Source: Stenotrophomonas maltophilia
Lineage (GTDB): Bacteria; Pseudomonadota; Gammaproteobacteria; Xanthomonadales; Xanthomonadaceae
Assembly (NCBI GenBank): GCA_002364755.1
Contig: DEZI01000036.1
Location: forward strand, 46,914 to 110,913
Direction: 5' to 3'
DNA: 64,000 nt
The stretch's first letter is position 1; each line of letters starts with the position of its first letter. Of this stretch, positions 31,778 through 39,302 are shown in pieces. The position numbers and the translations under genes were made by a program. The notes under the pieces are model-generated. The model saw only the letters and a list, made by a program, of their open reading frames with translations, made no database searches and was not told the DNA's origin.

Positions 31778-32528
31778 GCGTCCAATGATCGCCGTGTGGT
31801 TCTCCTGCGGCGCTGCCAGCGCGGTGGCCGCCAAGCTCACTATCGAGCGCTACGCCGCGAGCCACGATATCCGCGTGGTGAACAACCCTGTAGCAGAGGA
31901 AGATCCCGACAACCTCCGCTTCGCCAGGGACGTTGAGGCGTGGCTGGGCGTAGAGATTGAGCGCGCGATCAACCCCAAATGGCCGTCCTGCTCCTGCGAA
32001 GACGTGTGGGAAAAGGAACGGTTCATGGCAGGTGTGGCTGGCGCTCCGTGCACGCGCGCGCTCAAGAAGCGAGCACGCCAGCACTGGGAGACCGAGAACA
32101 CTGCCGAATTCCATGTCCTCGGCTTCACGGTGGAGGAACAGGCACGGCACGACCGGTTCGTGCTGACCGAGCGCCCCAACGTGCTGCCGGTGCTGATCGA
32201 TGCCGGCATGACCAAACCCGACTGCGCAGCCAGGCTGATTGCCGAAGGAATTGCCCTGCCAGCCATCTACCTGCGTGGCTACCCCAATGCCAACTGCATC
32301 GGGTGCGTGAAGTCCCAATCGCCAACTTACTGGAACCACGTCCGCGAGAAGGATCCGCAGGTGTTCCAGCGCCGGGCAGAGCAGTCTCGTCGGATCGGGG
32401 CAAAGCTGGTCAAGGTTCGCGGCGAGCGCATCTTCCTCGACCAGTTGAAGGTCACCGACAAGGGTGGCTCGATGAAATCCCTCAACTTCGACTGCGGGAT
32501 CTTCTGCGAGGAACCTGCCCATGGCTGA
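31770..32528 (+). CDS. PAPS-reductase-like PP-loop ATPase superfamily protein
   Basis: This 252-residue protein begins MAERPMIAVWFSCGAASAVA, a PP-loop variant (SCGAAS) of the adenylation motif in PAPS reductases and related enzymes. Later come SCSCEDVWEKERFMAGVAGA, LRGYPNANCIGCVKSQSP and a C-terminal NFDCGIFCEE, so several Cys pairs could hold a cluster or zinc. In phages such proteins are often labelled phosphoadenosine phosphosulfate reductases, but activation of sulfur or of a nucleobase is equally possible. It precedes the methyltransferase block. Confidence 0.8.
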   Translation: MAERPMIAVWFSCGAASAVAAKLTIERYAASHDIRVVNNPVAEEDPDNLRFARDVEAWLGVEIERAINPKWPSCSCEDVWEKERFMAGVAGAPCTRALKKRARQHWETENTAEFHVLGFTVEEQARHDRFVLTERPNVLPVLIDAGMTKPDCAARLIAEGIALPAIYLRGYPNANCIGCVKSQSPTYWNHVREKDPQVFQRRAEQSRRIGAKLVKVRGERIFLDQLKVTDKGGSMKSLNFDCGIFCEEPAHG

Positions 32529-32883
32529 CCAGGTGACCACCGCTGCGCTGCCAGCGGCTGAGCTGCACATCCTTCGCCACGCCCTGGGCGTCGGCGACCA
32601 CGGCTTGGAGCGCAGCTATCGCAACCACTTCGTCACCGGCGAGGGCGGATCCGACCACCGGCACTGCATGGCGCTGGTCGAGCGTGGATTCATGGTCCGG
32701 CGCGCAGGCAATGCAATTACCGGCGGCAGCGACCTGTTCAACGTCACCCAGGCCGGCCGCGCAGTGGTGCAGGAGCACACTCCGCCGCCGCCGAAACTGA
32801 CCAGGTCGCAGCAGCGCTACCAGCAGTTCCTGGACTACGACGGTGGCGTGTCGTTCGGCGAGTACCTGCGGGGCTGGCGATGA
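32521..32883 (+). CDS. Phage protein of unknown function (120 aa)
   Basis: The product begins MADQVTTAALPAAELHILRH and contains YRNHFVTGEGGSDHRHCMAL, VERGFMVRRAGNAITGGSDL and FNVTQAGRAVVQEH, which together look like a winged-helix. The start overlaps the PP-loop gene by eight bases and the stop overlaps the next ATG. Similar short proteins are frequent in phages of this host group. Confidence 0.65.
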   Translation: MADQVTTAALPAAELHILRHALGVGDHGLERSYRNHFVTGEGGSDHRHCMALVERGFMVRRAGNAITGGSDLFNVTQAGRAVVQEHTPPPPKLTRSQQRYQQFLDYDGGVSFGEYLRGWR

Positions 32884-33182
32884 AGGCGATCACCGATGAC
32901 ACCGCGAGCCTGTGCCCGTATTACCACGGCCCGGTGTGGGACGCCTTCGGGACCACCCGCGCCGCCTACCTGGTCGTGCCGCGTCGGACGCTGCAGTCCA
33001 TGCCGCTGGAGTGGCAGCAGCGCTTCGTCGCGCTGATGGAAGAAGCGCACGCCCACATGCCCGCCGAGGCCTTCCCCGACTACACCGTGCAGCGCCAAGA
33101 GCGCGGCCGGTTCCTCACCGACCCGCTGCGTGACTACCGCCACACCGGCCCCATCGCTCCCAAGGATTCCACCGATGCCTGA
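32880..33182 (+). CDS. Phage protein of unknown function (100 aa)
   Basis: ATG overlaps the previous stop as ATGA. The product (MKAITDDTASLCPYYHGPVW) has TLQSMPLEWQQRFVALMEEA and a charged C-terminus (QRQERGRFLTDPLRDYRHTG). There is no recognised domain. The order and coupling place it in the same transcript as the methyltransferase. Confidence 0.6.
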   Translation: MKAITDDTASLCPYYHGPVWDAFGTTRAAYLVVPRRTLQSMPLEWQQRFVALMEEAHAHMPAEAFPDYTVQRQERGRFLTDPLRDYRHTGPIAPKDSTDA

Positions 33183-33411
33183 AATCACCCTCAAGCGCGA
33201 GGACTCTCTGAAAGTCCTCAACGACCCGAACGCGACCACAGACGCGCGCGTGATCGCAGCCTGCGCCATGGCTCTGTTCGAGTGCAACGATGGCGAGCTG
33301 GCTGAGCAGAGCACTAGGCAGATTGCGCACAAGATCCTGCGCATGGCCGCGGGTGCCCTCGACACCGCCGCCGAGTTCGCAGCGGACGACGAGGACGACA
33401 CCAATGGCTGA
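33175..33411 (+). CDS. Small acidic phage protein (78 aa)
   Basis: From ATG 33175 (overlapping the previous stop as ATGCCTGA) the product is MPEITLKREDSLKVLNDPNA, then a helical stretch and an acidic end (AEFAADDEDDTNG). An in-frame ATG at 33130 is less likely because it lies deep in the previous gene. The stop overlaps the methyltransferase start (ATGGCTGA). Confidence 0.6.
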   Translation: MPEITLKREDSLKVLNDPNATTDARVIAACAMALFECNDGELAEQSTRQIAHKILRMAAGALDTAAEFAADDEDDTNG

Positions 33412-35551
33412 CGGCTCCCGCTCCTTCAACTTCCCCGCGCCGCAGCGCTCCCGCCTGCGCCCGGGCGAAATCGTGGTCGACCTGTTCGCCGGTGGCGGCG
33501 GTGCCAGCGAAGGCCTCAAGCAGGCCCTCGGCATTGATCCGGCCCTGGCCTACAACCACGACGAGCTTGCCATCGGCATGCACGCCGCGAACCACCCGCT
33601 CACCCAGCACCACCGCGAGGATATCTGGCACGCCGACCCGCGCGTGGACGTGGCCGGTCGCCCCATAGGCTGGTTCCATGCCTCCCCGGACTGCACCCAT
33701 TTCAGCCAGGCCAAGGGCGGCCAGCCGCGCAGCCGGAAGACCCGTGCCCTGTCGTGGGTGGTGTTGAAGTGGGTCGGCCAGCTGCTACGTGCTGATCGCC
33801 TGCACGGCACCAACACGGCACCGCGCATCATCTCCATGGAGAACGTCTGGCAGATCCTCACCTGGGGCCCGCTGGTGGCCAAGCGCTGCAAGGCCACTGG
33901 CCGGGTTGTCACACTGGACTTGGTGCAGGCCCTGCACGAAGAAACGGGGCAGCCGCTGTTCCGCAGAGGCAAGCCTGTAATGGTCAACCGGGTTGCGGAT
34001 AAGGGCGAGCGAGTGCCCGTGGAGCGCCAGGCGCTAGTTCCGAACAAGCGTTACAGCGGACGCACCTGGCAGCAGTTCGTAGCTGCACTGCAAACGCTCG
34101 GCTATGTGGTCGAGTGGCGCAAGCTGGTGGCCAGCGACTACGGTGCCGGCACCAGCCGCGAGCGCCTGTTCCTGCTCGCGCGCCGCGACGGCGAGGCCAT
34201 CGTGTGGCCGGAGGCCAGCCACGGCGCCGAGGCGGGCCAGACCCCGCGCGTCACTGCCGCCGACTGCCTCGACTTCTCCATCCCCTGCCCGTCCATCTTC
34301 ACCCGCGGCAAGGCGCTGGCCGACGCCACCATGCGCCGCATCGCTAAGGGGGTCATGCGACACGTCATCAAGTCGGCCGATCCCTTCATCGTGCCGGTGA
34401 CGCACCAAGGCGGCGACCGCGTCCACGACGTGCGTGATCCCATGCGCACCATCACCGCTGCCAACCGCGGCGAGCTGATGCTGGCCGCGCCTGAGCTGGC
34501 CCCCTTCATCGCCGAGCATGCGAACAGCAGCCATGCCCTCGGCTCGATGCGGGCCGACGAACCGCTTCGCACGGTCTGCGCGGGCGTGAAGGGTGGCCAC
34601 TTCTCCGTGGTAGCGCCGACGCTCGTGCAGACCGGCTACGGGGAGCGCGAGGGCCAGGCGCCGCGCGCGCTCGACCTGCAGCAGCCGCTGGGCACCGTGG
34701 TTGCCGGCGGCGTAAAGCATGCAGTGGCAGCTGCGCACCTGGTCAAATTCCGCGGCGACAGCGCCGGCACGCCCAGCACCGAGCCGGTGCCGACTATCAC
34801 CTCTGGTGCTGGTGCCGCGCGGCCGGCCGGTGCTGCGCACGCACTCGGCGTTGCCGCTGCCTCGCTGGTTACCCTGCGGCGGAACATGGTCGGTGCTGAT
34901 GCACGCACCCCGCTCACAACTGTGGCCGCCCAGGCCGAACACCACGCTCTGGCGACCGCGTTCCTGGAGCAGGCCAATGGCGGCTTCTATCAGGGCGCCG
35001 GCAACGACGCGCGCGACCCCGTCAGCACGATCACCGCCAGCGGCAGCCAACAGCGTCTGGTAGCCGCGCACCTGACCGCAATGGCACAAAACGTCGTCGG
35101 AAACGACCTGCGTGAGCCCCTGCCAACCATCCTTGCCGGCGCTACGCGCTTCGCTGAGGTCGAATGCACCCTGAGCCCTGAGCAGGAGGCCGACGCTCTG
35201 CGAGTCGCCGCCTTCCTGGTGAAGTACTACGGCAGCGGCATCGCGGTCGATCTGCACGACCCGGTGGACACCATCACCACCAAGGACCGCCTCGCGCTGG
35301 TCACCGTCCACATCCAGGGCGTGCCGCACGTCATCGTGGATATCGGGCTGCGCATGCTCAAGCCGCATGAGCTGTACCGCGCACAGGGCTTCCCTGCCGG
35401 CTACATCATTGATCGCACGGCCAGCGGCACGCCGCTCAGCACCAGCGCCGCCGTGCGCATGGTTGGCAACAGCGTCAGCCCGCCGCCGCTGCGCGCCTTG
35501 GCCGAGGCCAATCTGGACCGCGTGCCCACCAGCATGGCAGCGGCCGCATGA
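33404..35551 (+). CDS. C5-cytosine DNA methyltransferase with internal repeat array
   Basis: ATG 33404 gives 715 residues. Motif I (VVDLFAGGGGASEGLKQALG), motif IV with the nucleophilic Cys in a PDC setting (HASPDCTHFSQAKGG), motif VI (ISMENVWQI), motif VIII-like DYGAGTSRERLFLLARRDG and C-terminal motifs (LYRAQGFPAGYIID, VRMVGNSVSPPP) are all present. Between about 330 and 600 there are about six degenerate repeats built around 'DPxxTITA...LVAAHL', making it far longer than usual. No endonuclease gene is linked. It probably shields phage DNA from host restriction. Confidence 0.93.
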   Translation: MADGSRSFNFPAPQRSRLRPGEIVVDLFAGGGGASEGLKQALGIDPALAYNHDELAIGMHAANHPLTQHHREDIWHADPRVDVAGRPIGWFHASPDCTHFSQAKGGQPRSRKTRALSWVVLKWVGQLLRADRLHGTNTAPRIISMENVWQILTWGPLVAKRCKATGRVVTLDLVQALHEETGQPLFRRGKPVMVNRVADKGERVPVERQALVPNKRYSGRTWQQFVAALQTLGYVVEWRKLVASDYGAGTSRERLFLLARRDGEAIVWPEASHGAEAGQTPRVTAADCLDFSIPCPSIFTRGKALADATMRRIAKGVMRHVIKSADPFIVPVTHQGGDRVHDVRDPMRTITAANRGELMLAAPELAPFIAEHANSSHALGSMRADEPLRTVCAGVKGGHFSVVAPTLVQTGYGEREGQAPRALDLQQPLGTVVAGGVKHAVAAAHLVKFRGDSAGTPSTEPVPTITSGAGAARPAGAAHALGVAAASLVTLRRNMVGADARTPLTTVAAQAEHHALATAFLEQANGGFYQGAGNDARDPVSTITASGSQQRLVAAHLTAMAQNVVGNDLREPLPTILAGATRFAEVECTLSPEQEADALRVAAFLVKYYGSGIAVDLHDPVDTITTKDRLALVTVHIQGVPHVIVDIGLRMLKPHELYRAQGFPAGYIIDRTASGTPLSTSAAVRMVGNSVSPPPLRALAEANLDRVPTSMAAAA

Positions 35552-35724
35552 CCGCCTTCAACCAGGCCAAGCACACCGCGCGCGCGTTCCTCTCGGAATG
35601 CCGCGCACGCCGGCACGGCCTCGGCTTCTGGTTCGCCTTCAACGCTGCACAGCGCGCGCGCATGCGCGCCTATGCACCCGCCCCAAAGCCGGCCGCGCCG
35701 GCACAACCGGACCTATTCGCATGA
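35548..35724 (+). CDS. 58-residue phage protein between the two methyltransferases
   Basis: ATG overlaps the C5-methyltransferase stop (ATGA) and its own stop overlaps the next ATG (ATGA). The product is MTAFNQAKHTARAFLSECRA, then RRHGLGFWFAFNAAQRARMR and an Ala/Pro tail ending DLFA. The basic helix suggests nucleic-acid or partner binding. Double coupling is the main evidence that it is real. Confidence 0.68.
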   Translation: MTAFNQAKHTARAFLSECRARRHGLGFWFAFNAAQRARMRAYAPAPKPAAPAQPDLFA

Positions 35725-36566
35725 TTACGCGCCCCGCGCTCCGGTACCACGGCGGCAAGTGGCGCCTGGCCGATTGGATCATCAAGCACATGCCGCAGCA
35801 CCACTGCTACGTCGAGCCTTTCGGCGGCGCAATGTCGGTGCTACTTCGGAAGCGGCCATCCGCGATCGAGGTCTACAACGACCTTGACCAGCACGTGGTC
35901 GACTTCTTCCGTGTCCTGCGAGATCCAGAGAAGGCCGAGCAGCTGAAGCTGGCCTTGATGATGACCCCCTACGCCCGCGCCGAGTTCGTGCAGGCATGGG
36001 AGGATCACCCAGAACCGGTCGAGGCCGCGCGCCGTATGGTGATTCGCACCGCCCAGGCTATCGGCGCCAAGAAGCGCCTGGCCCGGAATGGATGGCGCGC
36101 AGGCCCCACTCACCACACGCCCACCAGCATGTGGCGCGGCTGGCCGCAGCACATCCCCGCCTATGTTGAGCGCCTGCGCGATGTGCTGATCGACCAGCAG
36201 CCCGCGATCGACGTTATCGCGCAGTTCGATACGCCAGAAACCCTGTTCTACGTCGACCCACCCTACGTGCTGAAGACCCGTGCCGGCGACCACCGCAAGG
36301 TCTACGCGCATGAACTGGAAGACGCCGAGCATATAGCCCTGCTGGACCAGCTGCTGCAGCTTCGCGGCATGGTCCTGCTCAGTGGGTACCGGCATCCGCT
36401 GTACGACGAGGCGCTGGCGGGCTGGCGCCGGGTCGACGTGCACGCGCGTGCCCAGTCGAACCAGCCCCGCATCGAATCCCTGTGGATCTCGCCTGCAGCC
36501 GCGGCAGCGCTGCCCCACCCCTCTCTGGAATTCAGCCCTCTACCGAGCCAAGGCCGCGCTGCATGA
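35721..36566 (+). CDS. D12-class DNA adenine N6-methyltransferase (second copy)
   Basis: This 281-residue protein begins MITRPALRYHGGKWRLADWI (motif X/I), has CYVEPFGGAMSVLLRKRPS and catalytic ETLFYVDPPYV (motif IV). It is clearly different from the enzyme at 17.1-17.9 kb, which reads FLDPPYW, so the two were acquired separately and may have different targets. It ends with a short Pro/Ser tail. It is coupled to the upstream gene and belongs to the repressor-controlled early operon. Confidence 0.9.
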   Translation: MITRPALRYHGGKWRLADWIIKHMPQHHCYVEPFGGAMSVLLRKRPSAIEVYNDLDQHVVDFFRVLRDPEKAEQLKLALMMTPYARAEFVQAWEDHPEPVEAARRMVIRTAQAIGAKKRLARNGWRAGPTHHTPTSMWRGWPQHIPAYVERLRDVLIDQQPAIDVIAQFDTPETLFYVDPPYVLKTRAGDHRKVYAHELEDAEHIALLDQLLQLRGMVLLSGYRHPLYDEALAGWRRVDVHARAQSNQPRIESLWISPAAAAALPHPSLEFSPLPSQGRAA

Positions 36567-36624
36567 CCCCGTTCACCGAAACTCATTTCAGGAACATTTT
36601 TCAGTCCTCCATGAGGGGCCGCGC

Positions 36625-36948
36625 ATGAGTCCTGGTCCTAAAGCTGCAGCCGTCCGCGCCGCGTTGCGCGGCGCCGCCCCAGCAAACGCTTCCGTCCGCG
36701 ACATGATCCGCCGGTACTGCCGCGAGCACGGTAAACCGCTGGTCTGCCTCGCCCCTGCGTGGAAATGCAAAACGCTCAGCGTATGGCGCGTGTTCGGTCG
36801 CCGGCGGCCGCTGCTACCCCGCCAGGTGGAGGGGGTCATCACCCTGTTCCAGCTGGACGAATTCGACGCCAACGACCTGCGCCTGCGCGCCGCGCGCGAG
36901 GCCGGCTGGAATATCGACCCATCGATGCTGCTGCAGGGGGATGCTTGA
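36625..36948 (+). CDS. Phage protein of unknown function (107 aa)
   Basis: From ATG 36625, with GAGGGG just upstream, the product is basic at the start (MSPGPKAAAVRAALRGAAPA) and contains RRYCREHGKPLVCLAPAWKC, with three cysteines, then VWRVFGRRRPLLPRQVEGVI. The C-terminus is acidic. Its stop overlaps a TTG start of the next gene. No family is recognised. Confidence 0.6.
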   Translation: MSPGPKAAAVRAALRGAAPANASVRDMIRRYCREHGKPLVCLAPAWKCKTLSVWRVFGRRRPLLPRQVEGVITLFQLDEFDANDLRLRAAREAGWNIDPSMLLQGDA

Positions 36949-37517
36949 GCACCAGCAACACGAATATGAAAGCTGGGGAGCCGGTTGTCAGCGACACGTT
37001 GCGCGCCATGCGCGACGCAGCGCGCGCCGGCGGCGCGGTACCGGCCGAACAGGTTGGCGAGTGGTTCCAGGCAATCCGGGATCAGCTCTATGCAGAGCAG
37101 CGGCCAGTGCGTTTGGAGACATGCGCATCTGGCTCCCCACACTGGATTGAGGTGGATGAACGCGGGTGGCACCGAGCGCGGAAGCAGAGACACAGGCTGC
37201 GCGCTCTCTACGTCCATCCGCTGCTGGAAGAGCGCCGCAAGGGAACGCTGGATCACATCTGGTCCGCTGACCGCACACACTGCACCAGGTGCAACTCGCC
37301 GCATGACTGGGCAGATCCATTCTGCGATCCCCCGAAGGAGCCGGTGCGCATCGCCCCGAAACGCCCGCCATACAACCCTCGCTGGGTACTGCCTGCCCTG
37401 GACCGCCTGCAGCTCGCCCTGCGGCGGGAAAGCAAGCAGGAACGCGACAACTGGAACCGCCAGATCGAGCAGATGCGCAGATCCATCGAAGAGCACACGA
37501 AGGAGGCCCAGCCATGA
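36945..37517 (+). CDS. Phage protein with Cys-rich segment (190 aa)
   Basis: A TTG start at 36945 overlaps the previous stop as TTGA and follows AGGGGG; the first in-frame ATG is at 36966. The middle contains a possible metal site (THCTRCNSPHDWADPFCDPP), and the end is a charged helix (LRRESKQERDNWNRQIEQMR). The early part reads LRAMRDAARAGGAVPAEQVG. The function is unknown. It overlaps the next gene by four bases. Confidence 0.6.
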   Translation: MSTSNTNMKAGEPVVSDTLRAMRDAARAGGAVPAEQVGEWFQAIRDQLYAEQRPVRLETCASGSPHWIEVDERGWHRARKQRHRLRALYVHPLLEERRKGTLDHIWSADRTHCTRCNSPHDWADPFCDPPKEPVRIAPKRPPYNPRWVLPALDRLQLALRRESKQERDNWNRQIEQMRRSIEEHTKEAQP

Positions 37518-37891
37518 ACACCGAGCAACTCACGCAGACCAGGCCGTCCCCGCTGGCCCACCAGCAGCGCAGCGCGATCGCGGTTGCAGCTGCGCTTGAA
37601 ACCGCCCTGACCAGTGCGGAGCACATCGCCGCCGGCGGATGGTCGCTGACCTTCACCTTCGCGGGTGAGCCGCAGCTGCAGGCAGCACGCGACGCCTGGC
37701 GCGCGTACGCATACTCCACGATCGACGCACCGGTGCCGCTGGCGGCAACGGCGAGCCAGAGGCTGACGGCCCAGATCGGGCAGGCGCTGTTCAACGATCC
37801 CACCATGGACCTGATGCAGATCGCCAACCGCGTAGAGGCCGCGCGGAGGGCGCTCGGCGTGCCGCTGCTGACGGCTACAGGCAGCAGTTAG
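37514..37891 (+). CDS. Phage protein of unknown function (125 aa)
   Basis: The product begins MNTEQLTQTRPSPLAHQQRS and has an Ala-rich helical body (IAVAAALETALTSAEHIAAG, LMQIANRVEAARRALGVPLL) around a short beta segment (WSLTFTFAGEPQLQ). It overlaps the upstream gene as ATGA. A 78-base gap follows before the AlpA-like gene. Confidence 0.6.
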   Translation: MNTEQLTQTRPSPLAHQQRSAIAVAAALETALTSAEHIAAGGWSLTFTFAGEPQLQAARDAWRAYAYSTIDAPVPLAATASQRLTAQIGQALFNDPTMDLMQIANRVEAARRALGVPLLTATGSS

Positions 37892-37969
37892 AGCTTTCTC
37901 GTTTCCAGAGACAGCAGCCAACCACACTACGGCCAGGCCGCAGTGGCAATCAGCAAAGCAGAGGTACAC

Positions 37970-38197
37970 ATGACCACCACCGTCGACAACGACAACGCCA
38001 CCACGACCGACGACGCGCTGATTGCTCTGCGCAAGGTCGAAGAGGACTGCGGTTTCTCCAAGGCCAGCATCTACCGGATGATGGCGCGCGGCGAATTCCC
38101 GAAGCCTGCCAAACGCGCCGGCCGCAGCGTGCGCTGGTTGAAGTCTGAAGTGCAGCAGTGGGTGCGCAACGAATGGCGCCCGCAGGCACCGGCCTGA
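37970..38197 (+). CDS. AlpA/excisionase-like DNA-binding protein
   Basis: From ATG 37970 (AGAGGT four bases upstream) this is 75 residues. LRKVEEDCGFSKASIYRMMA, RGEFPKPAKRAGRSVRWLKS and EVQQWVRNEW make a MerR-like winged helix of the AlpA/Xis type. It is the last phage gene before the attachment tRNA, where excisionases usually lie. It could direct excision or activate an integrase elsewhere. No integrase is encoded in the 93 bases between it and the tRNA. Confidence 0.85.
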   Translation: MTTTVDNDNATTTDDALIALRKVEEDCGFSKASIYRMMARGEFPKPAKRAGRSVRWLKSEVQQWVRNEWRPQAPA

Positions 38198-38211
38198 TCA
38201 AGCATCCGGAA

Positions 38212-38234
38212 TGTAGGCACCATGTAGGCACCAA
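38212..38234. repeat. Tandem TGTAGGCACCA repeats near the attachment site
   Basis: Two copies of GTAGGCACCA, 12 bases apart start to start, lie between the AlpA-like gene and the terminator. They could be Xis or integrase arm sites, but this is conjecture. Confidence 0.5.
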
Positions 38235-38237
38235 ACG

Positions 38238-38266
38238 AAAAAGGCACCGCAGAGCGGTGCCTTTTT
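38238..38266. terminator. Bidirectional rho-independent terminator at the prophage/tRNA junction
   Basis: A perfect 12-pair stem (AAAAAGGCACCG, 38238-38249; CGGTGCCTTTTT, 38255-38266) has a five-base loop, with A-run and T-run flanks. It ends the rightward early operon and would also stop readthrough from the leftward tRNA-Lys transcript. Confidence 0.9.
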
Positions 38267-38290
38267 GACGACCTAAGTCGTTGAATGCAT

Positions 38291-38366
38291 TGGTGGGCCG
38301 TGATGGATTCGAACCATCGACCAAAAGATTAAAAGTCTTCTGCTCTACCGACTGAGCTAACGGCCC
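38291..38366 (-). tRNA. tRNA-Lys (anticodon UUU), prophage attachment target
   Basis: The minus strand reads GGGCCGT TAGCTCAGTCGGTA and continues with anticodon loop CTTTTAA (anticodon TTT), T arm TTCGAATC and 3' end ACGGCCCACCA, with CCA encoded (38293-38291). The 3' end faces the prophage, the usual orientation for tyrosine-recombinase integration that restores the tRNA. The exact att core length is unknown because the other junction is outside the window. Confidence 0.97.
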
Positions 38367-38436
38367 GTGCATGACCTGCCTTTCGGCGGGGTCGGCATTT
38401 TAACCTAATTTGATGGCTGGGTGGGAAGGCAAAAGC

Positions 38437-38544
38437 GTGCGAACCAACGGTTCGCACCCACCAAGAGCCGGTTCGCACCTACCAGAGCAGGTCGGTAGCG
38501 CCGGGCCATGCCCGGCGGAGAGCGTGCGAACCAACGGTTCGCAC
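38437..38544. repeat. Cluster of SMAG-type palindromes upstream of tRNA-Lys / downstream of queC
   Basis: Two identical 21-base palindromes (GTGCGAACC / GGTTCGCAC arms, 38437-38457 and 38524-38544) flank a GTAG-headed palindrome of the GCCGGGC type (38495-38517), with an extra half element near 38470. Such GTAG elements are abundant in S. maltophilia and lie between genes or at transcript ends. Confidence 0.85.
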
Positions 38545-38558
38545 CCACCGAGGGGCGG

Positions 38559-39224
38559 TTACGCGTACAGCGTCGGGTCGGCTACGCCGGCATCGGTGAA
38601 GCCCTGCGCGCGCAGGCGGCAGGCATCGCAATGGCCACAGGCGGCGCCGTTGGCGTCGGCGTTGTAGCAGGACACGGTCAGGCCGAAATCCACGCCCAGG
38701 CGCACGCCTTCGCTGACGATCTGCGCCTTGCTCAGGAACTGCAGCGGCGCGTGCACGGTGATGCCCGCCCCTTCCACGCCCGACTTGGTGGCCAGGTTGG
38801 CCAGCGCCTGGAAGGCGGCGATGAACTCGGGGCGGCAATCCGGGTAGCCCGAATAGTCCACCGCGTTGACGCCGCAGAAGATGTCGTTGGCGCCGAGTAC
38901 TTCGGCCCAGCCCAGGGCCAGCGACAGCATGATGGTGTTGCGCGCCGGCACGTAGGTGACCGGGATGCCCTCGCCGCCCGCTTCGGGCACGTCGATGTCA
39001 TCGGTCAGGGCCGAGCCGCCGATGCTGCGCAGGTCCACGTCCACGGTCTTGTGGGCGATCACGCCCTGGGCCTTGGCCACGCGCACGGCGGCGTCCAGCT
39101 CGGAGGTGTGGCGCTGGCCATAGCGCACGCTCAGGGCATGCACGGCGAAGCCCTGTTCCTGGGCCATGGCGATGACGGCGGCTGAATCCATGCCGCCGGA
39201 GAGAAGCACGACTGCCTTCTTCAT
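38559..39224 (-). CDS. queC: 7-cyano-7-deazaguanine synthase QueC
   Basis: This 221-residue protein begins [20 protein letters not shown] with the PP-loop SGGMDS. It contains [20 protein letters not shown] and the C-terminal Zn site ([20 protein letters not shown], four Cys). QueC converts 7-carboxy-7-deazaguanine to preQ0 with ATP and ammonia in queuosine biosynthesis. The ATG at 39224 matches family starts; the upstream frame is extra. It follows queE, which makes its substrate. Confidence 0.96.
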   Translation of the reverse strand: MKKAVVLLSGGMDSAAVIAMAQEQGFAVHALSVRYGQRHTSELDAAVRVAKAQGVIAHKTVDVDLRSIGGSALTDDIDVPEAGGEGIPVTYVPARNTIMLSLALGWAEVLGANDIFCGVNAVDYSGYPDCRPEFIAAFQALANLATKSGVEGAGITVHAPLQFLSKAQIVSEGVRLGVDFGLTVSCYNADANGAACGHCDACRLRAQGFTDAGVADPTLYA

Positions 39225-39302
39225 GGGTAAAACTTCCGGTTGGGAGGGGAAAGCCAGCACGCTGTCCCGCGCCGGAACTACATCAGGGCACCACGCCCGG
39301 GC

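Larger units (their letters stand above)
1..38293. mobile_element. Lambdoid prophage (left end outside window), integrated at the 3' end of tRNA-Lys
   Basis: Head, tail, lysis, replication and immunity genes occur in lambda order from about 38 kb leftward. Structural and replication genes are on the minus strand and the accessory early operon is on the plus strand. The right boundary is set by a tRNA-Lys gene whose 3' end faces the prophage, a common attachment target. The tail-tip genes, any integrase and the other attachment site are not in the window, so the left boundary and att core cannot be defined. Morphogenesis genes appear intact, with no frameshift other than the programmed one in the G/T gene. 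The siphovirus type is inferred from the V, G/T and tape-measure set. Confidence 0.93.

Noticed and set aside
38437..38544. CRISPR array, suggested by regularly repeated palindromes near the tRNA
   Set aside because: There are only two identical units, spacing is irregular, no spacers of uniform length occur, and no cas genes are nearby. These are SMAG-type elements.
39225..39302. preQ1 riboswitch before queC
   Set aside because: The 78-base gap shows no recognisable preQ1 aptamer core and no clear terminator or ribosome-site-masking fold that I could support.
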